Source of the DNA: Actinomycetes bacterium
GTDB taxonomy: Bacteria > Actinomycetota > Acidimicrobiia > Acidimicrobiales > JAJYPT01
Length of the DNA stretch: 5,499 bases
Assembly (NCBI GenBank): GCA_021795135.1
Contig: JAJYPT010000123.1
Span: 1-5,499, forward strand
Direction of reading: 5' to 3'
Shown here: positions 1 to 5,499 of the stretch, piece after piece
Numbering within the stretch: the first letter of the stretch is position 1
Layout of the letters: each line of letters starts with the position of its first letter
The notes under the pieces: generated by a model
Seen by the model: the letters and a program-made list of their open reading frames with translations, nothing else
What the model was told of the DNA's origin: nothing
Databases searched by the model: none
Position numbers and translations under genes: made by a program

Positions 1-1
1 T

Positions 2-904
2 GTTGGCTATATCCCACGTTCTGATATAACTCAAAAAGCAACCCTTTCATCTCAAGGTTATGTTTTTGATCCAATCCCACAATGGGGATTTGTTTATGTT
101 CCTTATAATTTTAAAAATCCCACAATTGGTCCTGTTTTTAATCAGCTCTACATACGTCAAGCTATCCAACATCTAGTCAACCAACCTGGTTATATAAAAG
201 CCTTCCTAGCAGGAGATGCTAGTCCTACTTATGGACCAATACCTATAAATCCGAAAAACCCCTTTATTCCAAGTGGTGAAAAATCTAATCCGTATCCCTA
301 TAGCGTCTCTAGTGCCAAGACTCTTTTGGTAAAACATGGATGGAAAGTTGTTCCCAATGGAATTACTACTTGTATAAAACCAGGAAGTGGCCCAGGAGAG
401 TGTGGACCAGGAATTAGTGCTGGAACAAAACTTGCTTTTAGTTTGCAATATGCTTCTGGATCAACTTCGGCTAAACAGGAAATGGATTCCTTGCGTTCTA
501 CTGCTTCAAAGGTTGGGATTCAAATAGCTCTTACTTCTGCTCCATTCCAAACAGTAATTGGAAACGCAACTCCTACAAATCCTAATTGGCAGATGGAATT
601 TTGGGGAGCAGGTTGGGTTTATGCTCCTGATTATTATCCAACTGGGGGTGAACTTTTTGCTACTGGAGCTGGATCAAACTCGGGAAGTTTTTCCAATCCC
701 ACCAATGATGCCAATATAAAAGCAACTCACCACCACAGTTCAGCTTTAGGTACTTATGCAAATTATTTAGTAAAAAACCTTCCAGTTATGTATCTTCCTA
801 CTCCTAATAATCCTTTATCTGAGGTAAAAGGTACTTTACATGGAGTTGTGCCCCAAAGTTCTTTGAGTGAACTAACTCCTGAAAACTGGTACTTTACTAA
901 ATAA
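2..904 (+). CDS. ABC transporter solute-binding protein, family 5 (peptide type), 5'-truncated
   Basis: This is the C-terminal 300 residues of an extracellular solute-binding protein that delivers peptide or a similar ligand to the permeases encoded just downstream. The frame is open from base 2, so the gene begins left of the window. The Met codon at 326 is internal, and the signal peptide or lipobox is not visible. Family 5 (SBP_bac_5) traits are a VRQA-like segment (LYIRQAIQHLVNQPGYI) followed by FLAGDASPTYGPIP, a WQMEFWGAGWVYAPDYYP segment, an FSNPTNDANI segment and NLPVMYLP near the end, closing with ENWYFTK. In window numbering, Cys124 and Cys134 form a CX9C pair that probably makes a disulfide loop outside the cell. 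Residues 243-245 are three consecutive histidines in a linker that looks slightly shorter than usual. The family assignment is firm. The ligand (di- or oligopeptide, or another small solute) is inferred only from neighbours. Confidence 0.93.
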   Translation, partial: VGYIPRSDITQKATLSSQGYVFDPIPQWGFVYVPYNFKNPTIGPVFNQLYIRQAIQHLVNQPGYIKAFLAGDASPTYGPIPINPKNPFIPSGEKSNPYPYSVSSAKTLLVKHGWKVVPNGITTCIKPGSGPGECGPGISAGTKLAFSLQYASGSTSAKQEMDSLRSTASKVGIQIALTSAPFQTVIGNATPTNPNWQMEFWGAGWVYAPDYYPTGGELFATGAGSNSGSFSNPTNDANIKATHHHSSALGTYANYLVKNLPVMYLPTPNNPLSEVKGTLHGVVPQSSLSELTPENWYFTK

Positions 905-915
905 TCAATGAAGTG

Positions 916-959
916 CTTACTCAATGTGGCAACTATTTTTTGTTGCCACATTGAGTAAG
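916..959 (+). promoter_or_regulatory. Perfect 18-bp intercistronic stem-loop
   Basis: The arm CTTACTCAATGTGGCAAC (916-933) is the exact reverse complement of 942-959, with an 8-base loop, TATTTTTT, at 934-941. The stem begins 11 bases after the binding-protein stop and ends 17 bases before the permease start. The sequence after it is purine-rich (AAGAAAGAAAG) rather than a T-run, so it is not a classical intrinsic terminator. A stem in this place commonly protects the 3' end of the upstream message or partly attenuates readthrough, giving more binding protein than permease, as between malE and malF in E. coli. That role is inferred. The structure itself is directly visible. Confidence 0.8.
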
Positions 960-976
960 AAAGAAAGTGGTAGGTT

Positions 977-1936
977 TTGACTAGTTATTTATTGCGAAGA
1001 TTATCCCATGCAGTCATAGTTGTATTTCTAGTAACAATTTTTGTATTTTTATTACTACATTTACTTCCAGGAGGTCCAGCTAGGGCAGTTCTAGGCCAAC
1101 GTGCTACTCCAAGATCTATAGCTTTATTTAATCAACAAAACGGACTCAATAAGCCTATTTATATACAATATATGGTTTATCTAGACCATCTTTTACATGG
1201 AAATTTAGGTTTTTCCTACAAGCTCAATGAACCAGTTACTACTGTATTGGCTCAATATGTTCCTAAAAGTATATTGCTTGTGGGAACTGCGTATTTGTTG
1301 GCTTTGATTATTGCCATACCGTTGGGAATCTTTCAATCTATTCGTCGAAATACTATTGCAGATTACTTCTTTACTGCTGGGTCATTCATATTTTATTCAA
1401 TGCCTGCTTTTTGGTTAGGATTGTTATTGATTCTTTATTTTGCAGTAAATATTCATTTATTTCCCGCCGAAGCACCCCAAGGAGCTACTTTGGGTCAAAT
1501 AATCTCAAATCCTGCAGGATTGGTTTTGCCAGTTATTACTATAGCTCTTATTACTGTTGCTTTATTTAGTCGTTATATGCGTTCTTCAATGATGGAAAAT
1601 CTTACTCAAGACTATGTTCGAACGGCAAAAGCAAAGGGTCTAAATTCACGTCAAATTTTATTTGGTCACGTTCTAAGAAATGCTTTAATTCCAATTATTA
1701 CCCTTATAGGTTTGAGTCTACCTACAATCTTTCAAGGTGCACTTATAACTGAATCGGTCTTTAACTATCCAGGGGTTGGCTTTGAATTTATTTCGGCTGC
1801 AATAGGACAAGATTATCCTGTTTTGTTAGGTTTTACTCTAATGATAGGAATTGCTTCAGTTGTTGGATCGCTTTTAGCAGATATTTTATATGCAGTAGTG
1901 GATCCAAGAGTTCGCTATGGCAAAGGCACAAAATGA
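977..1936 (+). CDS. dppB: Peptide-type ABC transporter permease, DppB/OppB family
   Basis: This is a 319-residue inner-membrane permease forming one half of the transport channel, a normal length for DppB. It starts with a short basic stretch (YLLRRLSH). TM1 is at about 11-29, followed by the family motif LPGGPARAVLG, a large external loop containing GNLGFSYKLNEPV, and further TM segments near 99-119, 131-157, 181-198, 236-258 and 282-306. The EAA loop that docks on the ATPase is DYVRTAKAKGL (212-222), continuing to HVLRNALIPI. ALITESVFNYPGVG and the C-terminal VVDPRVRYG are also typical. The start is TTG at 977. An in-frame TAG at 971-973 rules out anything further upstream, and the next in-frame TTG at 992 would trim the N-terminus. 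The ribosome site is weak: GAAAGTGG at 963-970 is better spaced than AGG at 972-974. It lies downstream of the hairpin and was probably cotranscribed with the binding protein. Confidence 0.95.
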   Translation: MTSYLLRRLSHAVIVVFLVTIFVFLLLHLLPGGPARAVLGQRATPRSIALFNQQNGLNKPIYIQYMVYLDHLLHGNLGFSYKLNEPVTTVLAQYVPKSILLVGTAYLLALIIAIPLGIFQSIRRNTIADYFFTAGSFIFYSMPAFWLGLLLILYFAVNIHLFPAEAPQGATLGQIISNPAGLVLPVITIALITVALFSRYMRSSMMENLTQDYVRTAKAKGLNSRQILFGHVLRNALIPIITLIGLSLPTIFQGALITESVFNYPGVGFEFISAAIGQDYPVLLGFTLMIGIASVVGSLLADILYAVVDPRVRYGKGTK

Positions 1937-1988
1937 AAAAAATTCTAATTCAAATCTTTAAATTAAAACTCTTCGTGGGTCGAACACA

Positions 1989-2894
1989 ATGAGGCGTATA
2001 AGTGTAGAGCCTTCGGTAGCTGGACAAAATGAAATTACTATAGAACCTGGACGAAGTACTTGGCGGATGTCTTTAGAGGTTTTTTTACAAAACCGACTAG
2101 CAGTTGTGGGACTGGTAATTGTTATATTTATGGTTCTATTTAGTTTCGTAGGACCTTTATTTTGGCACGTTGATGCCCATACTCACCTAAGTAGAGTAAA
2201 TCTTCCTCCAAGTGCTAGTCATCCTTTGGGATGTGATGAACTTGGTTATGATGAATTAGGTAGATTGATGCAAGGTGGACAAACGAGTTTAGAAATAGGT
2301 CTTTTTGCTGCTTTGTTGGCTACAGTATTTGGAGTTCTTTGGGGTGCTATTTCAGGTTTTTTTGGCGGATTATTAGATACTTTAATGATGCGTACAGTAG
2401 ATGCTCTTTTGGCTGTTCCTCCGCTTTTTTTATTATTATTCTTAGCCAGTATTGTTAGGATAAATCGACTAGAACTAATACTGGTTGTAGCTTTAGTTGC
2501 TTGGTTGGCGCCAGCTCGCTTAATCAGAGCAGAGACTTTGTCTCTTAGAACTCGTGAATACGTACAAGCTGTAAAAGTGATGGGCGGAGGTAGCAAGCGT
2601 ATAATATTTCGCCACATTGCACCTAATGCGGTAGGAACAATTGCAGTTAATGCTACTTTTCAAGTAGCTGATGCCATCTTGACTATAGCTGCCTTATCTT
2701 TTTTGGGACTAGGCCTTCCTGCTCCTGCAACTGACTGGGGCGGCATGTTGTCTACAGGTGTTCAATATACTTATGTTAATTATTGGTGGTTGATCTATCC
2801 ACCAGGACTTGCAATAGTACTTACTGTGGTAGCTTTTAACTTTTTAGGTGATGCTCTAAGGGATGCATTAGAGGTTAGATTGCGACGTCGATGA
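1989..2894 (+). CDS. dppC: Peptide-type ABC transporter permease, DppC/OppC family
   Basis: This is a 301-residue inner-membrane permease, the partner of the DppB-type protein in the channel. It shows the OppC layout: a cytoplasmic N-terminus leading to FLQNRLAVVGL, TM1 at about 37-57, and a periplasmic segment ending in HPLGCDELGYDELGR (78-92). Further TM stretches lie near 103-124, 139-157, 161-180, 215-240 and 265-288. The ATPase-docking EAA loop is EYVQAVKVMGGG (190-201), followed by RHIAPNAVG, and LSFLGLGLPAPATDWGGML is strongly conserved in the family. The usual HPLGTDxxGRD motif here has Cys82 for Thr and Tyr87 for Arg. The ATG at 1989 is the only good start after an in-frame TAA at 1959-1961, although no clear Shine-Dalgarno precedes it. 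It follows the DppB gene by 52 AT-rich bases and precedes the ATPase by 18. Confidence 0.95.
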   Translation: MRRISVEPSVAGQNEITIEPGRSTWRMSLEVFLQNRLAVVGLVIVIFMVLFSFVGPLFWHVDAHTHLSRVNLPPSASHPLGCDELGYDELGRLMQGGQTSLEIGLFAALLATVFGVLWGAISGFFGGLLDTLMMRTVDALLAVPPLFLLLFLASIVRINRLELILVVALVAWLAPARLIRAETLSLRTREYVQAVKVMGGGSKRIIFRHIAPNAVGTIAVNATFQVADAILTIAALSFLGLGLPAPATDWGGMLSTGVQYTYVNYWWLIYPPGLAIVLTVVAFNFLGDALRDALEVRLRRR

Positions 2895-2912
2895 TAGGAA
2901 ACAATACAACAA

Positions 2913-4997
2913 GTGTTACCCATAAAAGATTCTATGTCTAAAGCATTAGAACCTAAACAATTACAACCTTTACTTGAAGTTAAAAATATTACTACCAATA
3001 TTCAACTTAGTAGAGAAAATATTCATGCAGTTGGTGATGTAAGTTTTCACATCAATCCTGGAGAAACTGTAGGTTTGGTGGGAGAGTCTGGATCAGGAAA
3101 GTCTATAACTGCACTATCTATTATAAGATTGCTTCCCCAAGGAGCAAAAATAACTTCTGGTTCTGTATTGTTAGATGGCAAAGATCTTACTCATCTTGAA
3201 GAAAACAAGATGAGAAGCATACGAGGCAATGAAATTGGAATGATTTTTCAAGATCCTATGACTTCGTTGAATCCAACCAAAACAATTGGAGAACAAGTTG
3301 GTGAACCAGTACGGATACACCGAGGAGCCAATAAAGCCCAAGCCCTAAAGCGTGCTGAGGAAGTTTTGGGTTTGGTGGGATTATCTAGGCCCAAAGAACG
3401 CCTTGGTGATTATCCTCATCAGCTTTCTGGTGGTATGCGCCAAAGAGTAATGATAGCGATGGCTCTTTCATGCGAGCCAAAATTGCTTATAGCTGATGAA
3501 CCAACTACTGCTTTAGACGTTACTATTCAAGCTCAAATTTTAGATTTAATTCAAGATTTAAAATCTCGTTTGTCTATGTCGGTGTTGCTTATTACTCATG
3601 ATATGGGAGTAGTTGCAGGTCATGCTGATAGAACAATGGTTATGTATGCAGGAAGGATTGTAGAAGCAAGTAGTACTTTAGATCTATTTGAGGATATAAA
3701 TCATCCCTACAGCCAAGCTTTATTGGCTTCAATACCCCAATTGGATCAGAACAAAAATCAAAATTTATATACTATACCTGGGCTTCCTCCTAGCCTTAGT
3801 CCTCCGCCTCAAGGATGTCGATTTGCTGCTAGATGCAATTACGCACAAGATAAGTGCTTTCAAGAAGAACCTCCTTTAGCTGGTCCTAATCCAAGCCATA
3901 TCTATAGATGCTGGTTTCCAACTTCTGGAGGAGTAGACAAAGCAAAAGATCTATTACCCCAACCTATTCAAAGATCTACCTCCCCAGAGAAAGAACAAGT
4001 TAGCTTCATCAAAGTTTCTAACTTAGTAAAAGAATTTCCTGTAACTTCTGGTGCTGTTTTACAACGACGTGTTGGGACAGTCAAAGCAGTTTCAGATGTA
4101 TCTTTTGAAGTAATCAAAGGCGAAACTTTTGGTTTAGTTGGAGAATCTGGGTGTGGTAAAACAACTATTGGTCGTTTGATTGTTGCATTAGAGTCTCTTA
4201 CTTCTGGTCATATAGAAGTTGAGGGCGAAAATATAGTCGGTTTAAAAAGAGCACAATTTAAACAAAGAAGACGTGATTTACAATTAATGTTCCAAGACCC
4301 TTATGCTTCTTTGGATCCTCGTTCCAAAGTTGGCGAAATATTGAGGGAACCTCTTGCGATCCAAAAAATAGGAAATAAAAAACAACAACGCCAAAGAGTT
4401 GCTGAATTATTGACAGAAGTAGGGTTGCCACCTAACGCTATAGAGCGTTATCCCCATGAATTTTCTGGAGGCCAACGACAAAGGATTGGACTAGCTAGAG
4501 CGCTTGCTCTAAATCCCAAGCTCATTGTAGCTGATGAACCTGTTAGCGCTTTAGATGTTTCTATTCGTTCCCAAATTCTGAATCTTATGAAACGTTTGCA
4601 AGCTACCCATGGGCTTACCTATATAGTTATTTCTCATGATTTGGCTGTAGTTAAATATTTAGCCGACACCATTGGAGTTATGTATTTGGGAAAATTGGTA
4701 GAAATTGGCCCTTCTGAAGACATCTATACCCATGCTGCTCATCCATATACTGCAGGCCTCATCAATACTATTCCTATCCCAAATCCAAAACTAGAGCTTT
4801 CTAAAGAAAAAATATCTATAAAAGGAGAACTTCCCTCAGCTATAAATCCACCTTCTGGCTGTAGGTTTCGCACCCGTTGTCCAAGAGCACAAGAGTTATG
4901 TGAACAGGTAGAGCCACCTCTTCGTCTATTTGGAAAACGTCATCTTGCTGCTTGTCATTTTCCCATACAGCCCCCTTTAGAAAATGAGAATTTGTAA
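2913..4997 (+). CDS. dppD: Fused DppD-DppF-type ABC transporter ATPase with two nucleotide-binding domains
   Basis: This 694-residue protein combines the two ATPases that many bacteria encode separately, and it should power the importer from the cytoplasmic face. Domain 1 (about 19-333) has Walker A GESGSGKS (57-64, Lys63), Q-loop Gln113, signature LSGGMRQR (171-178), Walker B LLIADEP (Asp195, Glu196) and switch His229. A linker of about 30 residues (335-364) leads to domain 2, with Walker A GESGCGKTT (410-418, Lys416), Gln461, signature FSGGQRQR (517-524), Walker B Asp541 and Glu542, and His575. Both sites therefore look catalytically complete. Each half ends in an oligo_HPY region (HPY motif, then GCRF..RC) with four cysteines at identical spacing: 302/308/315/333 and 650/656/663/681. 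The start is uncertain. GTG 2913 has AGGAAA 11 bases upstream, while ATG 2934 lacks a clear ribosome site. An in-frame TAG at 2895 excludes earlier starts. Fused ATPases of this kind are known in actinobacterial Opp/Dpp systems; the symbol is by family only. Confidence 0.96.
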   Translation: MLPIKDSMSKALEPKQLQPLLEVKNITTNIQLSRENIHAVGDVSFHINPGETVGLVGESGSGKSITALSIIRLLPQGAKITSGSVLLDGKDLTHLEENKMRSIRGNEIGMIFQDPMTSLNPTKTIGEQVGEPVRIHRGANKAQALKRAEEVLGLVGLSRPKERLGDYPHQLSGGMRQRVMIAMALSCEPKLLIADEPTTALDVTIQAQILDLIQDLKSRLSMSVLLITHDMGVVAGHADRTMVMYAGRIVEASSTLDLFEDINHPYSQALLASIPQLDQNKNQNLYTIPGLPPSLSPPPQGCRFAARCNYAQDKCFQEEPPLAGPNPSHIYRCWFPTSGGVDKAKDLLPQPIQRSTSPEKEQVSFIKVSNLVKEFPVTSGAVLQRRVGTVKAVSDVSFEVIKGETFGLVGESGCGKTTIGRLIVALESLTSGHIEVEGENIVGLKRAQFKQRRRDLQLMFQDPYASLDPRSKVGEILREPLAIQKIGNKKQQRQRVAELLTEVGLPPNAIERYPHEFSGGQRQRIGLARALALNPKLIVADEPVSALDVSIRSQILNLMKRLQATHGLTYIVISHDLAVVKYLADTIGVMYLGKLVEIGPSEDIYTHAAHPYTAGLINTIPIPNPKLELSKEKISIKGELPSAINPPSGCRFRTRCPRAQELCEQVEPPLRLFGKRHLAACHFPIQPPLENENL

Positions 4998-5032
4998 ATT
5001 ATCTATCTGTTTTTTTATATGTGATATTGATC

Positions 5033-5203
5033 TTAAGTCTTTCTCTTTATTGGAGCTTTGATAGCTACAACTATGATGTTATTTGGCTGAAGAATTATTG
5101 AAACAACAACTAATGTTTTTAAGTAGTAAGAACAAAAGCCCTGTTTATATTTATTTTCTTTCAATAATGCCAAAGTAGCAATTTTATTAGATAGTATTTC
5201 CAT
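5033..5203 (-). CDS. Possible small hypothetical protein (56 residues), weak
   Basis: An ATG at 5203-5201 on the minus strand opens a 56-residue frame ending in TAA at 5035-5033. It would run convergently with the transporter operon. The product starts MEILSNKIATLALL, has a hydrophobic stretch LVVVSIILQPNNIIVVAI near residues 31-48 and a basic tail PIKRKT, so a single membrane segment is imaginable. An in-frame TGA lies two codons before the ATG, and no Shine-Dalgarno is visible. AT-rich non-coding DNA readily yields Leu/Ile/Val/Lys-rich frames of this size, so chance is the likelier explanation. I do not recognise a family. Confidence 0.15.
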   Translation of the reverse strand: MEILSNKIATLALLKENKYKQGFCSYYLKTLVVVSIILQPNNIIVVAIKAPIKRKT

Positions 5204-5211
5204 TATTCAAG

Positions 5212-5227
5212 AATGATCATTTATAAT
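5212..5227 (+). promoter_or_regulatory. Palindrome AATGATCATT abutting a TATAAT box
   Basis: A perfect 10-bp palindrome (5212-5221) is followed immediately by TATAAT (5222-5227), the consensus -10 hexamer. A repressor site next to a -10 box is a common arrangement. However, no good -35 element lies 16-18 bases upstream (the bases there are around TTCCAT), and short palindromes are frequent in AT-rich DNA. Weak candidate only. Confidence 0.2.
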
Positions 5228-5245
5228 CAAAGACACTAATAGCTA

Positions 5246-5273
5246 TTGTGGGATTTGTTATATAGGTTATACT
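5246..5273 (+). promoter_or_regulatory. Possible sigma-70-type promoter TTGTGG-N16-TATACT
   Basis: TTGTGG (5246-5251) and TATACT (5268-5273) are separated by 16 bases and match the -35 and -10 consensus at three and five of six positions. Transcription would begin near 5280 and enter the G+C-rich right-hand segment about 50 bases before the ATG at 5329. It is the best promoter-like pair in the intergenic region, but such matches are expected by chance in AT-rich sequence. Confidence 0.25.
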
Positions 5274-5328
5274 TTTTCGATCCTGGGATCAATCTTTTTA
5301 TTCACAGAGACATTAAACGAGAGTAGTA

Positions 5329-5475
5329 ATGAGTTTTAAAATATCCACTTTTGGTTTAGGAAACTCTGGAATAAACGGGGGTCTTGATTTTGTAGATCGC
5401 CATTTTGGCCAGTCTCATCCATTTACCAAAATGGGGTCGGGGTGGAAAGCCCATGACTTTAGTTCTGCGTTGTAG
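5329..5475 (+). CDS. Possible short hypothetical ORF (48 residues)
   Basis: An ATG at 5329 opens a 48-codon frame ending in TAG at 5473-5475. The product would start MSFKISTFGLGNSGINGG and end GSGWKAHDFSSAL. It is glycine-, serine- and aromatic-rich, with no membrane segment, signal peptide or motif I recognise. The upstream bases (ACGAGAGTAGTA) give only a poor ribosome site. The same DNA is also open on the minus strand from the window edge to TAA at 5358-5356, and in another + frame from about 5394 to the edge, so openness alone is not evidence of coding. It could equally be part of a non-coding RNA. Confidence 0.25.
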   Translation: MSFKISTFGLGNSGINGGLDFVDRHFGQSHPFTKMGSGWKAHDFSSAL

Positions 5476-5499
5476 AACCCCGCTCGGGCCTAGGTTAGA
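5331..5499. other. Segment with clustered inverted repeats and a G+C shift; possible structured RNA or element edge
   Basis: The last 99 bases contain 51 G+C, against 28 per 100 just upstream. Four inverted repeats can be read: GAGTTT 5331-5336 with AAACTC 5361-5366; CCATTTTGG 5400-5408 with CCAAAATGG 5426-5434 (17-base loop); AAAG 5446-5449 with CTTT 5457-5460 (7-base loop); and GTTCT 5462-5466 with AGAAC 5474-5478 (7-base loop). An alternative pairing CGGGGT 5438-5443 with ACCCCG 5477-5482 would enclose the two small hairpins but competes for bases 5477-5478. A G+C rise in an AT-rich genome often marks structured RNA. No known RNA class (tRNA, tmRNA, RNase P, SRP or the common riboswitches) was recognised, and the segment runs off the edge. 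Confidence 0.35.

Larger units (their letters stand above)
4998..5328. other. AT-rich intergenic region after the transporter operon
   Basis: These 331 bases hold no confident gene. There is no strong GC-rich hairpin followed by a T-run after the ATPase stop, so the end of the operon transcript is not marked by a clear intrinsic terminator. G+C is low (28 of 100 at 5201-5300), which explains scattered short open frames. Candidate elements described separately are a minus-strand ORF at 5033-5203, a palindrome next to a TATAAT box at 5212-5227 and a possible promoter at 5246-5273. Confidence 0.7.

Noticed and set aside
326..904. A complete 192-residue gene starting at ATG 326
   Set aside because: The same frame is open back to base 2 and reads as conserved family 5 binding-protein sequence, so the ATG is an internal Met.
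1972..1984. Small hairpin TTCG-TGGGT-CGAA just before the DppC start
   Set aside because: A 4-bp stem is within chance and there is no clear ribosome site for it to hide.
2246..2617. A 123-residue minus-strand frame inside the DppC gene
   Set aside because: It lies opposite a strongly conserved permease gene, has no recognisable product and is a shadow of the coding strand. The same applies to minus-strand frames at 206-448, 763-951 and 2795-2998.
5021..5101. GTG-started 26-codon hydrophobic frame after the ATPase gene
   Set aside because: Very short, no ribosome site, Leu/Tyr/Ser content expected from AT-rich DNA.
5279..5299. Possible intrinsic terminator: GATCC-TG-GGATC followed by AATCTTTTTA
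   Set aside because: The stem is only 4-5 bp with a 2-4 base loop, the T-run is offset by three bases, and it lies about 280 bases after the operon end. Too weak to call.
5442..5460. GTGGAAAGCCC resembling the conserved GAGGAAAGTCC of RNase P RNA
   Set aside because: It mismatches the core, and none of the expected following elements, such as the GCAGGGTG-like stretch, is present.
5446..5478. tRNA-like tandem hairpins with 7-base loops
   Set aside because: The loops (CCCATGA and GCGTTGT) lack the TTCRA T-loop and an anticodon loop with T at position 33, the first stem is only 4 bp, and no acceptor stem fits.

Overview
The window is dominated by one ABC importer operon of the peptide (Dpp/Opp) type, read left to right on the + strand. 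It holds the 3' part of a solute-binding protein gene (2-904), a DppB-type permease (977-1936), a DppC-type permease (1989-2894) and a single long ATPase gene (2913-4997) in which the DppD-like and DppF-like subunits are fused. The gaps are short (72, 52 and 18 bases) and all genes share a strand, so one transcript starting left of the window is likely. The binding protein would capture a peptide or similar ligand outside the membrane, B and C would form the channel, and the fused ATPase would supply both ATP sites. The exact substrate cannot be read from the sequence.

The organism is AT-rich (28 G+C in 100 bases at 5201-5300; the genes look like roughly 35-40% G+C) and uses TTG and probably GTG starts. 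The fused ATPase and the style of the binding protein (a Cys-X9-Cys loop, a C-terminus ending in ENWYF) recall Actinobacteria and some Chloroflexi, but the low G+C is unusual for most of those groups. No firm placement is possible.

Between the binding-protein gene and the first permease lies a perfect 18-bp inverted repeat with an 8-base loop (916-959). It is the clearest non-coding signal here and probably sets the binding protein to permease expression ratio. After the operon, 4998-5328 is AT-rich with no confident gene. It holds a weak minus-strand ORF, a 10-bp palindrome abutting a TATAAT box, and a possible promoter. From about 5366 to the right edge the base composition changes sharply (51 G+C in the last 99 bases), with several inverted repeats and open frames on both strands. 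This may be a structured RNA, a short gene or the edge of a different element, and it cannot be settled from the part visible.

No clearly new system is visible. The items most worth checking are the intercistronic hairpin, the duplicated four-cysteine motifs of the fused ATPase, and the G+C-rich right edge.
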